Source of the DNA: Thauera phenylacetica B4P
GTDB lineage: Bacteria > Pseudomonadota > Gammaproteobacteria > Burkholderiales > Rhodocyclaceae
DNA length: 44,547 bases
Direction of reading: 5' to 3'
Assembly: GCF_000310225.1 (NCBI RefSeq)
Contig: NZ_AMXF01000009.1
Location: 1-44,547, forward strand
In this document: positions 34,391 to 40,954 of the stretch, one piece after another
Layout of the letters: the number at the start of each line of letters is the position of its first letter
How positions within the stretch are numbered: position 1 is the first letter of the stretch
Notes under the pieces: model-generated
Databases searched by the model: none
Told to the model about the DNA's origin: nothing
Seen by the model: the letters and a program-made list of their open reading frames with translations, nothing else
Made by a program: the position numbers and the translations under genes

Positions 34391-35416
34391 ATGAGTAGGT
34401 GGTTGCTGGTAGCGGGCGTTGCAGTTGCAGCCTTGCTACTTACATACGCACTTCGCCGGTACGCCTTGGCGAGAAGCCTGATGGACATCCCCAATGCGCG
34501 CAGTTCGCACTCGGTGCCGACGCCGCGCGGTGGCGGGGTTGCCATCGTCGTGAGCTTTCTGGTTGCACTTGGAATCATTGCGGCAACGGGTGGCCTTGAT
34601 TGGTCCACGAGTCTTGCGCTGCTTGGCGCAGGCGGATTCGTCGCCTTGGTCGGTTTTCTGGATGACCACGGCCACATCGCGGCACGCTGGCGTTTGCTCG
34701 CGCACTTCGTCGCGGCCTTCTGGGCGCTTGGCTGGCTGGGCGGCGCCCCGGCATTGCTGCTTTTCGGGGTGCAGTTCGATCTCGGCTGGCTGAGTATCGC
34801 CTTGGTGGCGGTGTACCTGGTCTGGCTGCTCAACCTCTACAACTTCATGGACGGCATCGACGGCATCGCCAGCGTGGAGGCGATCTGTGTGTGCGTGGGC
34901 GGTGCGCTGCTCTATGTGCTGCTGGGCAAGCCGGACCTGGCGTTGCTGCCGCTGATGCTTGCCGCGGCAGTGGCCGGATTTCTGTTCTGGAACTTTCCGC
35001 CGGCGCGGATATTCATGGGCGACGCGGGAAGCGGCTTCCTTGGCATCGTGCTGGGCATCATGTCGATCCAGGCGGGCTGGGTGGATCCTGCGCTGTTCTG
35101 GAGTTGGGTGATTCTGCTCGGGGTGTTCGTGGTGGATGCGACTTTCACCCTGGTGCGGCGCCTCTTGCGCGGAGACAAGGTGTACGAGGCGCATCGCAGC
35201 CACGCGTATCAGTACGCGTCGCGCCAGTACGGTCGGCATCTGCCGGTGACGCTGGCTGTCGGCGTGATCAACATGGCATGGCTGCTGCCGATTGCGCTGC
35301 TCGTTGGCACGGGCCGGGTCGACGGGGTGATTGGGGTCGTGGTGGCCTATGCGCCGCTGGTGCTCCTGGCGATCAAGTTCCACGCGGGAGAACTGGAAGT
35401 GAGGCAGACGGCATGA
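34391..35416 (+). CDS. Undecaprenyl-phosphate sugar-1-phosphate transferase, WbpL/MraY-like
   Basis: 341 aa with about ten membrane segments. MraY/WecA-family motifs are present: IPNARSSHSVPTPRGGG (33-49), FLDD (89-92), NFMDGIDG (151-158) and FMGDAGSGFLG (208-218), and a cytoplasmic AHRSHAYQ with the His motif. It would start O-unit assembly by moving an N-acetylaminosugar phosphate to undecaprenyl phosphate. The pairing with a WbpV-like reductase and a WbpM-like dehydratase supports FucNAc or QuiNAc as first sugar. Confidence 0.9.
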   Translation: MSRWLLVAGVAVAALLLTYALRRYALARSLMDIPNARSSHSVPTPRGGGVAIVVSFLVALGIIAATGGLDWSTSLALLGAGGFVALVGFLDDHGHIAARWRLLAHFVAAFWALGWLGGAPALLLFGVQFDLGWLSIALVAVYLVWLLNLYNFMDGIDGIASVEAICVCVGGALLYVLLGKPDLALLPLMLAAAVAGFLFWNFPPARIFMGDAGSGFLGIVLGIMSIQAGWVDPALFWSWVILLGVFVVDATFTLVRRLLRGDKVYEAHRSHAYQYASRQYGRHLPVTLAVGVINMAWLLPIALLVGTGRVDGVIGVVVAYAPLVLLAIKFHAGELEVRQTA

Positions 35417-35988
35417 GCAAGCGCGTCATCGTGATTGGGGCGGGCGGCCATGGGCGCTCCGTGGCGGAGGCGATTCTACTGGTCGGGCGGGATGAACTCA
35501 TCGGCTTTGTCGATGACGGCGCGGATGCGAACGCGAAGGTGTGGACGTATCCGATCCTCGGCAGGACGGACTCGCTTCACACCTTGTGCGAGTATGCCGA
35601 TGCAGTTGTAGTCGCGATCGGCAACAATGCCGTCCGCGAAAAGCTGCATGCGCGGGTGCGCGAAGCTGGCTTCGAGCTGCTGAGCGTGATCCATCCCACT
35701 GCCTTCGTCTCGCCGACCGCCGCATTGGGCCCTGGATGCGCGGTGATGGCGGGCGCGGTGGTGGGAACGGAAGCCCAGCTTGGCGAGGGCGTGATCGTCA
35801 ATTGCGGCGCCACCGTCGACCACCATTGCAGGGTCGATGCCTTCGGGCACCTCGGCGTCAATGCCTGTATGGCAGGTGGATCGGTGTTGGGGCAGCGTGC
35901 CTGGATGCAGGCCGGAAGCGCGCTCGGCTATGGCGTGCAGGTGAAAGACGACGCAGTGCTTGCACCCGGCGAGGCGCGCTCGAGCTGA
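35413..35988 (+). CDS. NeuD/PglD-like sugar O-/N-acyltransferase
   Basis: 191 aa from the ATG at 35413 (ATGA overlap with the transferase stop). The N-terminal IGAGGHGRSVAEAI and LIGFVDDG form the nucleotide-binding half; hexapeptide repeats follow with VNCGATVDHHCRVDAFGHLGVNA, where the catalytic His sits in VDHHC. PglD acetylates a UDP-4-amino sugar, but no PglE-type aminotransferase is in the window, so the substrate is open. The C-terminus (DAVLAPGEARSS) is shorter than the usual GNPA-type ending. Confidence 0.8.
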   Translation: MSKRVIVIGAGGHGRSVAEAILLVGRDELIGFVDDGADANAKVWTYPILGRTDSLHTLCEYADAVVVAIGNNAVREKLHARVREAGFELLSVIHPTAFVSPTAALGPGCAVMAGAVVGTEAQLGEGVIVNCGATVDHHCRVDAFGHLGVNACMAGGSVLGQRAWMQAGSALGYGVQVKDDAVLAPGEARSS

Positions 35989-36043
35989 GCCCAAACTCTT
36001 TCTTAGGTCGCCCATCGGGGCGGCGCTGGATGCATGGCTGGTT

Positions 36044-37879
36044 ATGAATAATTCAATCCGTTCCGTTCTTGTCTTCCTGTTCGACCTGCTTGCGGTAGTA
36101 ATCGCCTGGGTCGGGGGGATGTGGATTCGCTTCAACTTCGAGTGGTCCAGCACCTATTCTCAAAAGCTGTTGCTTGGCCTTGCCGTGCTGCTCGTGGTCC
36201 ACGCGCTCGCCTGCCGCTGGGCCGGCCTGTACCGGGGGATGTGGATCTTCGCGAGCCTTCCGGATCTGAAGCGCGTTCTGCGCGCGGTGGGCGTCTCGGC
36301 CCTGGCGCTGGTCGCGCTGCTGGCGGTCGATCGCACACCCGGCCCCGAAATCCCCCGCTCCATGCTCGTCCTCTACCCCCTGCTGCTACTCATCGTCATG
36401 GGCGGCGGCCGCGCCGCTTGGCGCATGTGGCGCGAGCATCGTCTCTTCGGCGATCTGGTCGCCGCCGGCAAACCGGTGGTGATCGTCGGCGCGGGCAGTG
36501 GTGGAGCAATGTTGGTGCGCGAGCTCGAGCGCAGTCCGGACTGGCGGGTGGTCGCCCTGGTCGATGACAACCCGACGAAGTGGGGCCTGGAACTCTACGG
36601 CCACCCGGTCGTCGGCAAGATCGAACTGCTGCCGCAGGTGCTCGCGGACTACAAGGCGAATCATGTGATCCTGGCCATGCCCTCGGCAGCTGGCGACACG
36701 CTCAAGCATGCGGCGGACACCGCGGTGCGCGCCGGCGCGCACGTCTTCACCGTGCCCGGCATCGAAGACCTGATGAGCGGCAAGGTGGCGATCAACGCGA
36801 TGCGCCCGGTGGACATCGAGGACCTGCTCGGCCGCGAGCCGGTAAAGATCGACTCGGCGTATGTCCAGGCCATGATCACCGGCAAGACCGTGCTGATCAC
36901 CGGCGCGGGCGGTTCGATCGGCAGCGAGCTTTGTCGCCAGCTCGCGCGCTTCGCCCCGGCCCGGCTGGTGCTGTTCGAGGCCAGCGAGTTCGCGCTGTAC
37001 AACATCGAGCAGTGGTTTCGCGTGCACAAGCCCGAGACGCAGATCGTGCCGCTGGCCGGCGACGTGAAGGATGCGCCGCGCCTGGAGGAGGTGTTTGCCG
37101 AGTGGAAGCCGCAGCTCGTCTTCCACGCCGCCGCCTACAAGCACGTGCCGCTGATGGAGGTGGGCAACGCCTGGCAGGCGGTGCGCAACAACGTGCTCGG
37201 CACGCTGATGGTGGCGGCGCATGCGCAGCGCGTGCGTGCCGAACGCTTCGTGCTGATTTCCACGGACAAGGCGGTGAACCCGACCAACGTGATGGGCGCG
37301 ACCAAGCGCCTGGCCGAGATGGCCTGCGAGGCGCTGAGCCAGTTCCGCGCCGAAGGCACGCAGCTCGAGATGGTACGCTTCGGCAACGTGCTGGGCAGCA
37401 CGGGCAGCGTGATCCCCAAGTTCGCCGAGCAGATCGCACGCGGCGGGCCGGTGACGGTGACGCACCCCGAGATCAACCGCTACTTCATGTCCATCCCCGA
37501 GGCGGCGCAGTTGGTGCTGCAGGCTGCAGCGATGGGCAACGGCGGCGAGGTCTTCGTGCTCGACATGGGCGAGCCGGTGAAGATCGTGGATCTGGCACGC
37601 AACATGATTCGGCTGTCGGGCTACACGGAGGACGAGATCCGCATCGAGTTTTCCGGGCTGCGACCGGGCGAGAAGCTGTACGAGGAGCTGCTTGCGGATG
37701 CCGAGGAGACGCGCGAGACGCCGCATCCCAAGCTGCGCATCGCACGCTCGCGGCCGGTGCCGGAGACCTTCCTCGACGAGCTGACGCAGTGGCTGTCGCA
37801 GCCTGGGCCGGTGAGCGACGGCGAGGTGCGAGCGGGACTGAAGCGCTGGGTGCCGGAGTATGAGCCGGCGAAGCATTGA
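36044..37879 (+). CDS. UDP-sugar 4,6-dehydratase, WbpM/PglF/CapD family
   Basis: 611 aa. Four N-terminal membrane segments (roughly residues 7-28, 42-60, 81-95, 107-122) are followed by a first Rossmann motif GAGSGG (149-154) and a second GAGGSIGSE (287-295). The catalytic region is LISTDKAVNPTNVMGATKR, where Met417 replaces the usual SDR Tyr and Lys421 is kept, as in WbpM. It dehydrates UDP-GlcNAc to the 4-keto-6-deoxy sugar used by the WbpV-like reductase. The ATG at 36044 is chosen since upstream codons in this frame lie in the preceding gene. Confidence 0.9.
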   Translation: MNNSIRSVLVFLFDLLAVVIAWVGGMWIRFNFEWSSTYSQKLLLGLAVLLVVHALACRWAGLYRGMWIFASLPDLKRVLRAVGVSALALVALLAVDRTPGPEIPRSMLVLYPLLLLIVMGGGRAAWRMWREHRLFGDLVAAGKPVVIVGAGSGGAMLVRELERSPDWRVVALVDDNPTKWGLELYGHPVVGKIELLPQVLADYKANHVILAMPSAAGDTLKHAADTAVRAGAHVFTVPGIEDLMSGKVAINAMRPVDIEDLLGREPVKIDSAYVQAMITGKTVLITGAGGSIGSELCRQLARFAPARLVLFEASEFALYNIEQWFRVHKPETQIVPLAGDVKDAPRLEEVFAEWKPQLVFHAAAYKHVPLMEVGNAWQAVRNNVLGTLMVAAHAQRVRAERFVLISTDKAVNPTNVMGATKRLAEMACEALSQFRAEGTQLEMVRFGNVLGSTGSVIPKFAEQIARGGPVTVTHPEINRYFMSIPEAAQLVLQAAAMGNGGEVFVLDMGEPVKIVDLARNMIRLSGYTEDEIRIEFSGLRPGEKLYEELLADAEETRETPHPKLRIARSRPVPETFLDELTQWLSQPGPVSDGEVRAGLKRWVPEYEPAKH

Positions 37880-37957
37880 TTCGAATAGCGTGCAGCAGCC
37901 GGGATACACTTCGTGCGCACAGCAATAGCAGCGAACAATGCTGATTGAGGAGACAGG

Positions 37958-38194
37958 GTGCCGACGATCTTGAGGGTTGAGGGTTATCGACTGTAGTTCT
38001 ACAGCCACGAACCCGGAGAGCCTCCTCATGTCCATATCGACAAAGGGTCTGCAACTGCGAAGGTCTGGCTGCACGATGCGTCGGTTGCGAGAAGCTCAGG
38101 TTTCACGGCCCAGGAGTTGGGCAAACTGCAGCGCCTGGTGCGCAGTGAACAAGTCGTGTTGAAAGGAGCATGGGATGCATTCTTTGGCACATGA
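37958..38194 (+). pseudogene. DUF4160 protein with an in-frame TAG at codon 13
   Basis: From a GTG at 37958 the frame reads PTILRVEGYRL, then TAG (37994-37996), then FYSHEPGEPPHVHIDKGS and the rest of a full DUF4160 domain (AKVWLHDASVARSSGF, LQRLVRSEQVVLKGAWDAFFG). The family has an aromatic residue at the stop position, so TGG or a similar codon was probably mutated. DUF4160 proteins often pair with DUF2442, as here, and the pair is suspected to be TA-like. Overlaps DUF2442 by 20 nt. Confidence 0.8.
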
Positions 38195-38429
38195 CACCGA
38201 CGTTCGGGTGATGAACGTGAGGGTGGATGAAACTCGGCTAGAGGTCGACCTCATGGACGGTCGCACGATCGCGGTACCGCTGGCGTGGTACCCACGGCTT
38301 GCGAACGCAACGGCCGACCAGCGCAGCCACTGGGAATTGGCCGGAGGCGGGTACGGCATCCACTGGCCGATGATCGATGAGGATTTGAGCACGGAAGGCT
38401 TGCTGCGCGGCGCACGGGCGCCGCAATAG
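38175..38429 (+). CDS. DUF2442 domain protein
   Basis: 84 aa. RVMNVRVDETRLEVDLMDGRTIAVPLAWYPRL, and WELAGGGYGIHWPMIDEDLSTEGLL, are the whole of the DUF2442 domain. Partner of the broken DUF4160 gene directly upstream, with overlapping frames. The function of the pair is unknown. This member appears intact. Confidence 0.85.
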   Translation: MHSLAHDTDVRVMNVRVDETRLEVDLMDGRTIAVPLAWYPRLANATADQRSHWELAGGGYGIHWPMIDEDLSTEGLLRGARAPQ

Positions 38430-38452
38430 TTGTAGCGATCTCTACCGGGCCA

Positions 38453-38502
38453 GAAAAAATCGAGTTCTGACCCCTATTTCCCGCTCTGACCTCGATTTCT
38501 CC
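38453..38502. repeat. Imperfect palindromic element, left of ccdAB
   Basis: AAATCGAG (38457-38464) faces CTCGATTT (38491-38498), enclosing two TCTGACC words and CCCCTATTTC. It is of the same type as the palindromes at 739 and 39115 and seems to be made from two degenerate copies. Confidence 0.65.
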
Positions 38503-38527
38503 GCCACATCTCGTAGACTCGCGATCT

Positions 38528-38548
38528 TGCGGTATATTGGTGCGGTAT
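38528..38548 (+). promoter_or_regulatory. Promoter/operator region of ccdAB
   Basis: TGCGGTAT is repeated 13 nt apart (38528 and 38541), with TATATT between as a possible -10 box. Such direct repeats fit binding of an RHH antitoxin (CcdA). AGGAG precedes the ATG at 38568. Assigned by eye. Confidence 0.4.
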
Positions 38549-38567
38549 TTCGAGTAGGAGCCTAGCC

Positions 38568-38822
38568 ATGGTATCTGCCATCAAACGCAAGACGTCCCTG
38601 ACGCTGGACGCCGAGGTGCTTGACTCCGCCAAGGCACTGGAGATTAACGTATCGGCCGTGGCCGAAGCGGCGCTCAAGAGGGCGGTGGCCGAAGCCCGTC
38701 GCAAGCAGTGGCTGACTGAAAATGCAGACAACTTTGCTGCACAAGCTGCGTGGCACGAGCGCAATGGGCACCCGCTGGCCGACATCATGAGTGCTCCAGG
38801 GGCCGCTTCGTGGAACACCTGA
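38568..38822 (+). CDS. ccdA: CcdA family antitoxin
   Basis: 84 aa. RKTSLTLDAEVLDSAKALEINVSAVAEAAL is the RHH DNA-binding part; RKQWLTENADNFAAQAAWHERNG is the toxin-binding tail typical of CcdA. It overlaps ccdB by 13 nt in another frame, as in other ccd operons. It lies between two palindromic elements. Confidence 0.9.
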   Translation: MVSAIKRKTSLTLDAEVLDSAKALEINVSAVAEAALKRAVAEARRKQWLTENADNFAAQAAWHERNGHPLADIMSAPGAASWNT

Positions 38823-39100
38823 ACCGCTACAGCGTGGCGGAATACAAGGGCGTGGCGATGGTTGTGGTCGAAAGCGATCTTTTGCCGCCCGACCCTGCGG
38901 TGGTTGTGATTCCGTTGCTGCCCGACTATCCCGCCGTCAAGGGCTTGAACCCCGAAATTCTTTATGACGGCAAGCGGTTGATTCTTGCCACCCGACTCAT
39001 CGCGGCGGTGCGACGAGCCAATGTGCGTTGCGTCGGGAGCGTGGCCGATCAGGGTGACAGCATCAATCGAGCGGTCGATATTCTGATGTCTGGTGTTTAG
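38810..39100 (+). CDS. ccdB: CcdB family toxin (gyrase poison), altered C-terminus
   Basis: 96 aa from a GTG at 38810 overlapping ccdA. EYKGVAMVVVESDLL, VVIPLLPDY, LNPEILYDGKRLILATRLIAAV and DSINRAVDILM follow the CcdB pattern along its whole length. In F-plasmid CcdB the last three residues W-G-I are needed for gyrase poisoning; here the end is S-G-V, so the key Trp is missing. The toxin may be weak or inactive. The call of family is firm, the activity is not. Confidence 0.85.
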   Translation: MEHLNRYSVAEYKGVAMVVVESDLLPPDPAVVVIPLLPDYPAVKGLNPEILYDGKRLILATRLIAAVRRANVRCVGSVADQGDSINRAVDILMSGV

Positions 39101-39114
39101 TGGCGGATGCGCAC

Positions 39115-39139
39115 GAAATCGGGGTATGACCCCGATTTC
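39115..39139. repeat. Palindromic element, right of ccdAB
   Basis: GAAATCGGGG (39115-39124) and CCCCGATTTC (39130-39139) form a perfect inverted repeat with a 5-nt loop. Same family as 739-792. With the copy at 38453 it brackets ccdAB. It may also end the ccdAB transcript. Confidence 0.85.
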
Positions 39140-39195
39140 CCCTTAGACGTAAGCGTGCCGGTTCGTCCTACCTTGGACGGAGGCGCGCCGGTCCA

Positions 39196-39219
39196 TGTAG
39201 GAGCGCCGGCAGGCGCGAA
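39196..39219. repeat. Single REP element
   Basis: One REP of the GTAGGAGCGCCGGCAGGCGC type lies between the palindrome and the stop of the Uma2 gene on the minus strand, 6 nt from that stop. Confidence 0.85.
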
Positions 39220-39225
39220 CGCCGC

Positions 39226-39795
39226 CTAGAGCTCGACGTCCTCGTACAGTCCATCCAGCGCCAGCGCCGCCCCGACGCTTTCCAGCCTCACCACATCCCC
39301 CTCCCCCGCCGGATGCAGCACCCACAGTCCTTCGCTGTTCTTGCGGAAAAGGTCGGCGTGCTTGCGGTCCTGCTCGATCAGCAGATATTCCTGCAGGGTG
39401 TCGATCTGCTGGTAGTGCTCGAACTTGCGACCACGGTCGAAGGCGGCGGTGGAGTCGGAGAGGACCTCGATGATCAGCGCCGGGTGCTGCTTGGCCAGGC
39501 TGGCCTCGGGCTGGCGGTCGCGCGGGTCGCAGGTGACGAAGACGTCGGGGTAGAAGACGGCGTCGGCGCGGTCGACGCGCAGCTTCATGCCGGAGAGGAA
39601 GGCACGGCAGGGCTTGCCGGAAAGTGCGACCTTCAGGCTCGTCGCGGTGTTGAGCAGGATCGTGTAATGCGCATCCGTGCCGCCGGACATGGCGAAGACC
39701 TCGCCACCGAGGTACTCGTGGCGTTCGGGCTGATCCTCTTCCCACGCCATGTAGGCGTCGACGTCGAATTCGGGCTTGAGCTTGGGCAAGGCCAT
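39226..39795 (-). CDS. Uma2 family (DUF820) endonuclease-like protein
   Basis: 189 aa. YMAWEEDQPERHEYLGGEVFAM, DAVFYPDVFVTCD, PALIIEVLSDSTAAFDRGRKF and EYLLIEQDRKHADLFRK are the Uma2 signatures, with the PD...EVLS acidic residues of a PD-(D/E)XK-like site and a downstream Lys. Function unknown. It is divergent from, and similar to, the Uma2 gene at 39979: both start MALP and share the FYPDV and IIEVLSDSTAA blocks. Confidence 0.85.
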   Translation of the reverse strand: MALPKLKPEFDVDAYMAWEEDQPERHEYLGGEVFAMSGGTDAHYTILLNTATSLKVALSGKPCRAFLSGMKLRVDRADAVFYPDVFVTCDPRDRQPEASLAKQHPALIIEVLSDSTAAFDRGRKFEHYQQIDTLQEYLLIEQDRKHADLFRKNSEGLWVLHPAGEGDVVRLESVGAALALDGLYEDVEL

Positions 39796-39867
39796 CGTGG
39801 GAACTCCTTCGTTTGGTCGAGCATAGCGGGTCGATTTGAGAAAGAAAACCGGGGAAAGAAAACCAGA

Positions 39868-39887
39868 GTCAGGTCTTTCATTTGCTC
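39868..39887 (-). repeat. Dispersed short repeat, copy 2 (inverse of 17969)
   Basis: The exact inverse complement of the 20-base word at 17969-17988, lying between the two divergent Uma2 genes. The next four bases are also related (CCCG against TCTG). Apart from this, 39796-39978 shows no clear promoter. Confidence 0.75.
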
Positions 39888-39978
39888 ACGGCCGCGCCGC
39901 GGCCCGCGGCGCCCATCGAGCGGCCCGCCCTCACCCTGCTAGACTTCAGCCATCTCACCGATCGGGAGCTCGCCCATC

Positions 39979-40542
39979 ATGGCCCTGCCTCAACCCGCCG
40001 AGCGCTTCGAGCGCGCGGATTTCTTCGCCTGGGAGGCCGAACAGCCCATGAAGCACGACTACGTCGCCGGCGAGGTGTTCGCCCAGGCCGGGGCACGGCA
40101 GGATCATGTGGTCGTGGCACTCAACATCGCCACCTCGCTGCGCCAGAAGCTGCGCGGCACGCCCTGCCGGGCCTACATCTCCGACATGCAGCTCGAGGTG
40201 ATGCAGGCCGATGCAGTGTTCTACCCCGACGTGATGGTGAGCTGCCACCCCGAAGACCTCGCCGCCGAGCGCGTGCTGCATCATCCGCGCGTGATCATCG
40301 AGGTGTTGAGCGACAGCACCGCCGCCTACGACCGCGGTGCGAAGTTCGCCGCGGTTCGCATGCTCGACAGCCTGCAGGAGTACGCCCTGGTCGATCCCGA
40401 GCGACGCAGCGTCGAGATCTTCCGCCGCCTGCCCTCCAACGACTGGCTGCTCGCCACCGGCGACAGCGCGCGCGGCCTGGTGCTGGCGGCGCTGGAGCTG
40501 GAGATCGGGCTGGACGAGGTGTTCGAGGACGTCGGCGCCTGA
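39979..40542 (+). CDS. Uma2 family (DUF820) endonuclease-like protein
   Basis: 187 aa. FFAWEAEQPMKHDYVAGEVFAQ, DAVFYPDVMVSCH, PRVIIEVLSDSTAAYDRGAKF and EYALVDPERRSVEIFRR show the Uma2 family. It is a paralogue of the minus-strand gene at 39226, probably from an old duplication. The ATG at 39979 is where similarity starts; upstream frame up to 39882 is not conserved. Function unknown. Confidence 0.85.
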   Translation: MALPQPAERFERADFFAWEAEQPMKHDYVAGEVFAQAGARQDHVVVALNIATSLRQKLRGTPCRAYISDMQLEVMQADAVFYPDVMVSCHPEDLAAERVLHHPRVIIEVLSDSTAAYDRGAKFAAVRMLDSLQEYALVDPERRSVEIFRRLPSNDWLLATGDSARGLVLAALELEIGLDEVFEDVGA

Positions 40543-40892
40543 GACGTAACGGGTGCGCTTCCGTTCCGTGTGGGAGTGGCGGAAGGCGGGAAGGCTGTGG
40601 TTGCGTTGATGCGGTTATTCGGAGGCTGCATTCGCGCCTGCCGGCGCTCCTACAGGGGCAACGGGTCCGCGGCGGCTTGTGTAGGAGCGCCGGCAGGCGC
40701 GAATGCAGCCGTCGGATCGTGCCAATGCGCCGAATGCTGCGCCGCCGTGTTCGCGCCTGCCGGCGCTCCTCATTAGACGGTGCGCTTTCGTTTTGCGCTG
40801 GAGCGGCGGAGGGTTGAAAGGCTGCGGTTGCGTTGGGCGACGCGGTTGTTCGGAGGCTGCGTTCGCGCCTGCCGGCGCTCCTACAAAAAAAC
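40543..40892. repeat. REP cluster with an inverted copy of the 1-300 array unit
   Basis: Four REP cores lie at 40631-40654, 40680-40703 (opposite direction), 40750-40770 and 40862-40885. Positions 40696-40753 equal the inverse complement of the spacer of the 119-bp unit at 1-300 in 56 of 58 bases. A second, about 100-bp, imperfect tandem pair (from about 40550 and 40780) ends in CGGAGGCTGC before a REP. No gene is seen in this 412-nt interval. Confidence 0.85.
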
Positions 40893-40932
40893 CTCGCGGG
40901 CCCGGGGCGGCGGGCGCGAGATTCGTTCTTTT
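40893..40932 (+). terminator. GC-rich hairpin followed by T-rich stretch
   Basis: CTCGCG (40893-40898) pairs with CGCGAG (40915-40920) across a G-rich loop, followed by ATTCGTTCTTTT. It could end transcription coming from the REP region before manB copy 2, or be part of its leader. Weak evidence. Confidence 0.3.
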
Positions 40933-40954
40933 ATCTCTTTGTTCCCTAATCCCA

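Noticed and set aside
36386-38074. A 562-codon minus-strand open frame opposite the WbpM-like gene
   Set aside because: Very His/Arg-rich shadow frame; the plus strand encodes a full family protein with catalytic motifs.
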